Below, piece after piece: positions 59,222 to 64,000 of a stretch of DNA of 64,000 nt. Origin of the DNA: Mesorhizobium amorphae CCNWGS0123 (GTDB lineage: Bacteria; Pseudomonadota; Alphaproteobacteria; Rhizobiales; Rhizobiaceae); contig NZ_CP015318.1 in the NCBI RefSeq assembly GCF_001686985.1, positions 3,284,001-3,348,000 of the forward strand, given 5' to 3'. A program made the position numbers and the translations under genes. The notes beneath the pieces were generated by a model. The model ran no database searches and was not told the origin of the DNA. It saw nothing but the letters and a program-made list of their open reading frames with translations. Position 1 is the stretch's first letter; each line of letters opens with the position of its first letter.

Positions 59222-59806
59222 TCAGTCCTTGTGCCGGGATCGTGCCCGGACGAGCGTCGCTGCGGCGCGTCCGGCTGCCTCGACATAGTCGGGGTTGCGG
59301 TGGATCAGCATGATCGAGAAGGCGCCGTCCATCAGCAGGACGATTTCGCGCGCCAGCACTTGCGGCTCGCCGACGCCATGGCCCGAGAGTTCGCCGGCCA
59401 GCCAGGTTTCGAAATTCTTCTTGTGCCGCGATCCAGCCTTGACTGCCGGGTGCCCGGGCATTGCGGCCAGTTCCGCCGCCGTTCGCAGGAAACCGCAGCC
59501 TTTCCATTTCGGGTGCCGGGCCACGCGCGCCAGATTGGTGAAGATCGCTTCGACCTTGCGCTCAATGCTACCTTCCGCCGCCTCGAACCAGCCGGCCATC
59601 TGCTTGATGTTCGGCTGGTCGCGGCTATCGAGATAGGCGGCGATCAGATCGTCCTTGCTCTTGAAGTGATAGTAGAGCGTGCGTTTGGTAAGGCCGGCTT
59701 TTTCAGCCACGGCGTCGACGCTGACGCGGCCGATTCCTTCAGCATAGAAGAGCTTCGTCGCAGCATCGACGATGCGTTTGCGGGTAGGGCTGGCGAGGTC
59801 GGTCAT
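59222..59806 (-). CDS. TetR/AcrR-family regulator
   Basis: 194 residues from ATG 59806. N-terminal HTH: RIVDAATKLFYAEGIGRVSV then KAGLTKRTLYYHFKSKDDLI. The C-terminal ligand domain contains FLRTAAELAAMPGHPA. Divergent from an enoyl-CoA hydratase gene with a palindromic site between, so it probably represses both itself and that gene; an acyl-CoA ligand is plausible. Confidence 0.9.
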   Translation of the reverse strand: MTDLASPTRKRIVDAATKLFYAEGIGRVSVDAVAEKAGLTKRTLYYHFKSKDDLIAAYLDSRDQPNIKQMAGWFEAAEGSIERKVEAIFTNLARVARHPKWKGCGFLRTAAELAAMPGHPAVKAGSRHKKNFETWLAGELSGHGVGEPQVLAREIVLLMDGAFSIMLIHRNPDYVEAAGRAAATLVRARSRHKD

Positions 59807-59813
59807 GCCGCTA

Positions 59814-59837
59814 TGTATACCGACTAGTGAATATACA
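59814..59837. promoter_or_regulatory. 24-bp palindromic operator for TetR regulator
   Basis: TGTATA-N3-ACTAGT-N3-TATACA is fully symmetric around ACTAGT. It begins 8 bp upstream of the tetR start and lies 53 bp from the hydratase ATG, an ideal position for repression of both. Confidence 0.65.
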
Positions 59838-59889
59838 GACAATCCGAAAGCTGATCCCCTGCGGCCCTTCCATGCAGGAGGTGAAAGAC

Positions 59890-60804
59890 ATGACCGAGCT
59901 TGTGCTTTGCGAAACCCGCGACCGCGTCGCGGTGCTGACGCTCAATCGCCCCGAGAAACTCAACGCCTTGAATTATGCTTTGATCGACCGCCTGCTTGAA
60001 ATCCTCGATGCGATCGAGACCGACGATGCCATCGGCGCCGTCATTCTCACAGGAGCAGGAGAGCGCGCCTTCTCCGCCGGTGGCGACATTTCCGAATTCT
60101 CGGCCAGCGTGGCGCTTGGCGCCGATGTCGCCTTGCGCGACTTCGTCATGCGCGGCCAGCGGCTGACGGCGCGGCTGGAAGCCTTCCGCAAGCCCGTCAT
60201 CGCCGCCGTCAACGGCCTCGCCTTCGGTGGCGGCTGCGAAATCACCGAAGCCGTGCCACTTGCCATTGCCAGCGAGCGAGCCCTGTTCGCCAAGCCCGAG
60301 ATCAGGCTTGCCATGCCACCGACCTTCGGCGGCACGCAGCGCCTGCCGAGGCTCGCCGGTCGCAAGCGAGCACTCGAACTGCTGTTGACCGGCGAGACGT
60401 TTTCGCCGCAGCGCGCGCTCGAACTCGGCCTCGTCAACCAGGTGGTGCCGCACGCGGAACTGATGTCGGCCGCACTTGATCTCGCCCGTCGCATTGTCAG
60501 GCACTCGCCAGCGGCGGTGGCGAGCATACTCACCGCGGTGGCCCGCGGCCTCAACCAGAGCATTGCCGAAGGTCTGCTGGTCGAGGCCGAGCAATTCGCC
60601 CGCATGGCCGCGACTGCCGACCTGCGCGAAGGGCTGGATGCCTGGATCGGGCGGCGCAAGCCGGGCTTTGGCGGCTCGTGGACGCACGTCACGCGGCCGG
60701 ACGAGGCGAGGCGAGCCTCATTGGCGCTGGATGAGCCTGGCGCACAGGATCAGGGCGCCGCCGCGACACGACCTTTCATGTCGGTGTGGAAGCGGCAGAA
60801 ATAG
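59890..60804 (+). CDS. Enoyl-CoA hydratase/isomerase family protein
   Basis: 304 residues from ATG 59890, preceded by AGGAGGTG. Crotonase fold: VLTLNRPEKLNALNYALIDR, oxyanion-hole segment AFSAGGDISEFSA, and VNGLAFGGGCEITEAVPLAI with PEIRLAMPPTFGGTQRLPRL. It has the Glu expected in GGCEITEA but should be checked for both catalytic glutamates. The C-terminal about 40 residues extend past the usual end. Role in fatty-acid or aromatic degradation inferred. Confidence 0.9.
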   Translation: MTELVLCETRDRVAVLTLNRPEKLNALNYALIDRLLEILDAIETDDAIGAVILTGAGERAFSAGGDISEFSASVALGADVALRDFVMRGQRLTARLEAFRKPVIAAVNGLAFGGGCEITEAVPLAIASERALFAKPEIRLAMPPTFGGTQRLPRLAGRKRALELLLTGETFSPQRALELGLVNQVVPHAELMSAALDLARRIVRHSPAAVASILTAVARGLNQSIAEGLLVEAEQFARMAATADLREGLDAWIGRRKPGFGGSWTHVTRPDEARRASLALDEPGAQDQGAAATRPFMSVWKRQK

Positions 60805-60949
60805 TCCACCTCCGATAGGCGCTGGGCGGGTAGACCTAATTTTCCTAAGCCTAGGCGCTAGAACTACTCGCTTGCGCATTGGCGACCGGCGGCTCCACCT
60901 TAGGCTCCATTCGCAGCCGCATTGTCGGCGGTTGGCAAAGGAGGCATCG

Positions 60950-62272
60950 ATGGTCGCTCTCGCTCGCAGGCCCTGGGTTCCATCGCTCTGCGACGAATTT
61001 GCCCAGCAGCTGGCGCAGAAGACGAGCGGTCAGAAGACCGACGCCGTCATGGCGGCGATCAACAGCGGGATCGAGCTGAACCGGTCGATCCACGATGCGG
61101 ACTGCATCAACCTCAACCCGGCGACCAATGTGATGAACCCGAAGGCCGAAGCGGCACTGGCTTCCGGCCTGGGATCGCGCCCGTCGCTGGGCTATCCCGG
61201 CGACAAATATGAAATGGGATTGGAGGGTGTCGAGCAGATCGAGGTGATCGCCGCCGAGTTGGCGGCCGAAGTTTTCGGCGCCAGCTATGCCGAGATCAGG
61301 GTGCCGTCCGGCGCCATCGCCAACCTCTATGCGTTCATGGTTGCGGCTCGGCCGGGCGACGGGATCATCGTCCCGTCGCCGGCGATCGGCGGCCATGTAA
61401 CCCACCATATGGCCGGCTGCGCCGGGCTTTACGGGCTCGACATCCACACCGCACCGGTTGATGCCGACGGCTACACTGTCGACGTCGGCAAGCTGCGCGA
61501 CATGGCCAGATCGGTAAGGCCGAAGATGATAACCATCGGCAGCAGCCTCAATCTTTTGCCGCATCCCATTCGCGAGATCCGGGGGATCGCCGACGAGGTC
61601 GGCGCGCTGGTTCTCTTCGATGCGGCGCATCTGTGCGGGATGATTGCCGGACACGCCTGGCAGCAACCCCTCCAGGAAGGCGCCCATCTGATGACGATGA
61701 GCACCTACAAGAGCCTTGGCGGACCGCCTTCGGGCCTGATTGTCACCAATGACGCCGCAGTCGCCGAAAAGCTCGACAGGATCGCCTTTCCCGGCATGAC
61801 CGCCAACTTCGATGCCGCCAAGTCGGCCGCTCTGGCGATCACGCTTCTGGACTGGAAGGACCACGGCAGGGCCTACGCCGCGACGATGGCACGAACCGCA
61901 AGGGCGCTGGCGGATGGTCTTGCCGATCGCGGCCTGCCGGTGTTTTCGACCGGCAAGGGCTACACGACATCGCATCAGTTCGCCATCGAGGCGGCCGGGT
62001 TCGGCGGCGGCCAGGCGGCAGCGAAGAAGCTGCGGCAGGCCAACATCCTGACTTGCGGCATCGGCCTGCCCATCGACTCTGTCGACGGCGACATGAACGG
62101 GTTGCGCCTCGGCACACCCGAGATCGTCCGCTGGGGCATGACCGAAGACGACATGCCGGAACTTGCGGCTCTCATCGCCAGGGCGCTGCGCGGCAATGAC
62201 GCCAGCGAACAGGTCGCGGCGGATGTCACGGCATTCCGGCGTCGGTTCAACAAGCTTCATTTTGTGAACTGA
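60950..62272 (+). CDS. Serine hydroxymethyltransferase-like PLP enzyme
   Basis: 440 residues from ATG 60950 (AAGGAGG upstream). Fold-type I PLP enzyme of the GlyA group: LGSRPSLGYPGDKYEMGLEG near 80-100, ALVLFDAAHLCGMIAG, and the PLP lysine in MSTYKSLGGPPSG (K254). Differences from GlyA, such as the N-terminus and the YPGDKY segment, suggest a specialised member such as an alpha-methylserine or beta-hydroxy amino acid enzyme. The binding protein downstream may supply its substrate. Confidence 0.85.
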   Translation: MVALARRPWVPSLCDEFAQQLAQKTSGQKTDAVMAAINSGIELNRSIHDADCINLNPATNVMNPKAEAALASGLGSRPSLGYPGDKYEMGLEGVEQIEVIAAELAAEVFGASYAEIRVPSGAIANLYAFMVAARPGDGIIVPSPAIGGHVTHHMAGCAGLYGLDIHTAPVDADGYTVDVGKLRDMARSVRPKMITIGSSLNLLPHPIREIRGIADEVGALVLFDAAHLCGMIAGHAWQQPLQEGAHLMTMSTYKSLGGPPSGLIVTNDAAVAEKLDRIAFPGMTANFDAAKSAALAITLLDWKDHGRAYAATMARTARALADGLADRGLPVFSTGKGYTTSHQFAIEAAGFGGGQAAAKKLRQANILTCGIGLPIDSVDGDMNGLRLGTPEIVRWGMTEDDMPELAALIARALRGNDASEQVAADVTAFRRRFNKLHFVN

Positions 62273-62282
62273 CGCCTGAAGC

Positions 62283-62304
62283 GGCGGGAAAAAGCCCGCC
62301 TTTC
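62283..62304 (+). terminator. Short terminator between SHMT-like and binding-protein genes
   Basis: GGCGGG (62283-62288), loop AAAAAG, CCCGCC (62295-62300), then TTTCT. In a 48-bp gap between co-directional genes it may reduce rather than stop transcription. Confidence 0.6.
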
Positions 62305-62320
62305 TCTAAAAAACAGGGGA

Positions 62321-63442
62321 ATGAAAATGCGCATGATCGTGCAGATGATGACTGCTGCCCTATTGACTGCCGCGACTGTCGGTGCCGCGAGGGCGGATAT
62401 CGTGTTCGGCGTCGCCGGACCGATGTCGGGACCGAATGCCGCTTATGGAGAACAGTATCGCGTCGGTGTCGAAACGGCTGTCGAGCGCATCAACGCCAAT
62501 GGCGGCGTCCTCGGCCAGAAGCTCGCTGTCTCTGTTGGCGATGATGTCTCCGACCCGAAGCAGGGCGTTTCGGTCGCCAACAAATTCGTCGCCGACGGCG
62601 TACGCTATGTCGTCGGGCACTATAACTCGGGCGTAACCATTCCGGCTTCCGAGGTCTACGCCGAGAATGGGGTTCTGTTCGTCACGCCGACGGCCACCAA
62701 CCCGATGGTGACCGAGCGCGGCCTGTGGAATGCCTTCCGCGCCTGCGGCCGCGACGACCAGCAAGGCATCATTGCCGCCAAATTCATCCTCACCCGCTTC
62801 AAGGACAAGAAGATCGCGATCGTCGACGACAAGTCGACGGCGGGCAAGGGCCTCGCCGACGAGATGGCCAAGGCCTACAATGCAGGCGGCGGCAAGGAAG
62901 TGCTGCACGAGGAGATCAACCCCGGCGAGAAGGACTACAGCCCGCTCGTCGCCAAGATCAAGCAGTCGGGCGCCGACCTCGTCTACTACGGCGGCCAGCA
63001 CACCGAGGCCGGCCTGATCGTGCGGCAGATGCACGACCAGGGCGTCACCACGATCCTGATGGGTGGCGACGGCATCTCCAACAGCGAATTCGGCGCCATC
63101 GGCGGTGACGGTGCCGCCGGAACCCTGATGACGTCGTTCCCCGACCCGGCAACATTCACGGAAGCCAAGGATGCCGTCGCCGACCTGAAGGCCAAGAATG
63201 TGCCGACCGAGGCGGTGACCCTCTATGCCTACGCAGCAACGCAGATACTTGCCGAGGCCATCGCCAAGGCCAAGGCCGACGATCCCAAGGCGGCGTCCGA
63301 TTACCTCCATTCCGGTGCCGGCATCTCGACTGTGCTCGGTTCGATTTCCTATGACGACAAGGGGGATATCAAGCAGCCGGGGTTCGTCGTATTTGAGTGG
63401 CAGAAGGTCGACGGCAGGCTGACCCCGGTGGCCCTCAAATAG
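62321..63442 (+). CDS. Branched-chain amino acid-type ABC binding protein
   Basis: 373 residues. Signal peptide IVQMMTAALLTAATVGAARA, then the type I periplasmic-binding fold of LivJ/LivK: IVFGVAGPMSGPNAAYGEQY, GVRYVVGHYNSGVTIPASEV and VLFVTPTATNPMVTERG. It binds an amino acid or a related compound for an ABC importer. No permease or ATPase genes follow in the window. Linked to the SHMT-like gene by a 48-bp gap. Confidence 0.9.
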   Translation: MKMRMIVQMMTAALLTAATVGAARADIVFGVAGPMSGPNAAYGEQYRVGVETAVERINANGGVLGQKLAVSVGDDVSDPKQGVSVANKFVADGVRYVVGHYNSGVTIPASEVYAENGVLFVTPTATNPMVTERGLWNAFRACGRDDQQGIIAAKFILTRFKDKKIAIVDDKSTAGKGLADEMAKAYNAGGGKEVLHEEINPGEKDYSPLVAKIKQSGADLVYYGGQHTEAGLIVRQMHDQGVTTILMGGDGISNSEFGAIGGDGAAGTLMTSFPDPATFTEAKDAVADLKAKNVPTEAVTLYAYAATQILAEAIAKAKADDPKAASDYLHSGAGISTVLGSISYDDKGDIKQPGFVVFEWQKVDGRLTPVALK

Positions 63443-63450
63443 AAACACCA

Positions 63451-63483
63451 CGTCGGCGGCCGCACATCGGCCGCCGACGTTTT
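63451..63483 (+). terminator. Strong terminator after binding-protein gene
   Basis: CGTCGGCGGCCG / CGGCCGCCGACG, a perfect 12-bp stem with a 5-nt loop, followed by T4. Confidence 0.85.
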
Positions 63484-63496
63484 CCGGGAACGGACG

Positions 63497-64000
63497 ATGG
63501 CCGTCAATCCGCCGCGACCTCGAATGCCGCCGCTCAATGCCTTGCGGGCCTTCGAGGCGGCCGCCCGCCACCAAAGCTTCGCCAAGGCGGCGGACGAGCT
63601 TGGCGTGACACCGGCGGCGGTGTCGCATCAGGTCAAGGCGCTGGAGGCATGGCTGGGCTCGTCGTTGTTCGTCCGCCACCCCCAAGGGCTGCATCTGACC
63701 GAAGCCGGCCGTGCCGCCCTGCCGGCCTTCTCCACAGCCTTCGACGCCATGGGCCTTGCCGTCCAGGAACTGCGCATCTCGGCGCCGAGGCCCCAGGTCA
63801 GCATCGCCGCATTGCCGTCGATCGCCCAGCTTTGGCTGGCGCCGCGCCTGCCGGCGCTACGCGCCGCGCATCCAGCGCTGCGCCCATCCATCCATGCGCT
63901 GGAGGAGGCGCCGGATTTCAGGCGCGAGCCCTTCGACCTCGCCATCTTCCTGACCAGGCATGCCCCAGCCGGCAGCCGCGCCTTCAAGCTTTGCGACGAT
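63497..64000 (+). CDS. GcvA-like LysR-family regulator, cut by window end
   Basis: At least 168 residues from ATG 63497, open to the right edge. N-terminal winged HTH: PPLNALRAFEAAARHQSFAK then LGVTPAAVSHQVKALEAWLG. The linker and start of the ligand domain (RPQVSIAALPSIAQLWLAPR) follow the GcvA pattern. Such regulators control glycine-cleavage or amino-acid genes; the neighbouring SHMT-like and LivK-like genes are plausible targets. Confidence 0.85.
   Translation, partial: MAVNPPRPRMPPLNALRAFEAAARHQSFAKAADELGVTPAAVSHQVKALEAWLGSSLFVRHPQGLHLTEAGRAALPAFSTAFDAMGLAVQELRISAPRPQVSIAALPSIAQLWLAPRLPALRAAHPALRPSIHALEEAPDFRREPFDLAIFLTRHAPAGSRAFKLCDD

Overview
The window looks like chromosome from a GC-rich alphaproteobacterium of the Rhizobiales, most probably Mesorhizobium or a close relative. 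Signs of this are the gene content (SPW-repeat, DoxX and GFA proteins, an Lrp regulator divergent from tryptophan 2,3-dioxygenase, branched-chain amino acid binding protein), several families of short intergenic palindromes repeated across the window, and the codon use. This is recognition from sequence, not a database result.

Layout. About 1-8.5 kb is ordinary chromosome: a partial DUF5071 gene, a HigBA-like pair with a shortened toxin, small stress-type proteins, an HTTM/SdrD-B-like operon, a glycine-rich secreted protein, lrp-kynA and doxX. The operon and the glycine-rich gene carry inverted copies of the same promoter-leader block. From 8636 to 11511 lies an intact-looking IS1595-family transposon with 8-bp target duplications. 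It carries passengers: mazEF, a HEPN-like protein and three small proteins. An uninterrupted copy of its target sequence sits at 12.1-12.3 kb.

About 12.5-54.5 kb is a T7-like podovirus-type prophage late region in genomic order: small terminase, large terminase, gp13-like protein, portal, Bbp19-like protein, scaffold, capsid, tail tubular A and B, internal virion proteins, tail spike, then endolysin, holin and spanin-like genes. I see no integrase, repressor or replication genes in the window. The region is heavily loaded with non-phage cargo and partly decayed. The large terminase is split between its ATPase and nuclease halves by 2.4 kb. Tail tubular B carries one frameshift and the large internal virion gene two. 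Cargo fills many gaps between phage genes: a solute-binding protein, a low-GC TIGR04255 operon, methyltransferases, hicAB, a glycine-zipper lipoprotein, and an 8-kb minus-strand glycan-modification block next to the tail spike.

The most striking feature is at 35.5-40.2 kb. The C-terminus of the large internal virion (ejection) protein is an HNH-type polymorphic-toxin domain, followed directly by a Tdi1-like (GAD/DUF1851) immunity gene and two further immunity-type genes. A perfect 29-bp direct repeat marks the displaced original 3' end of the virion gene downstream of the cassette. A second, orphan toxin tip with its own immunity gene lies at 25.2-25.9 kb, and its immunity protein is a paralogue of one in the main array. 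Together they look like a phage-borne, swappable toxin-immunity system, possibly delivered by virions.

About 54.6-64 kb returns to chromosome: msrA, a PAS protein, GFA protein, an ArsB/CitMHS-type transporter, a TetR regulator with a clear operator divergent from an enoyl-CoA hydratase, an SHMT-like PLP enzyme, a LivK-type binding protein, and the start of a GcvA-like LysR regulator cut by the window end.
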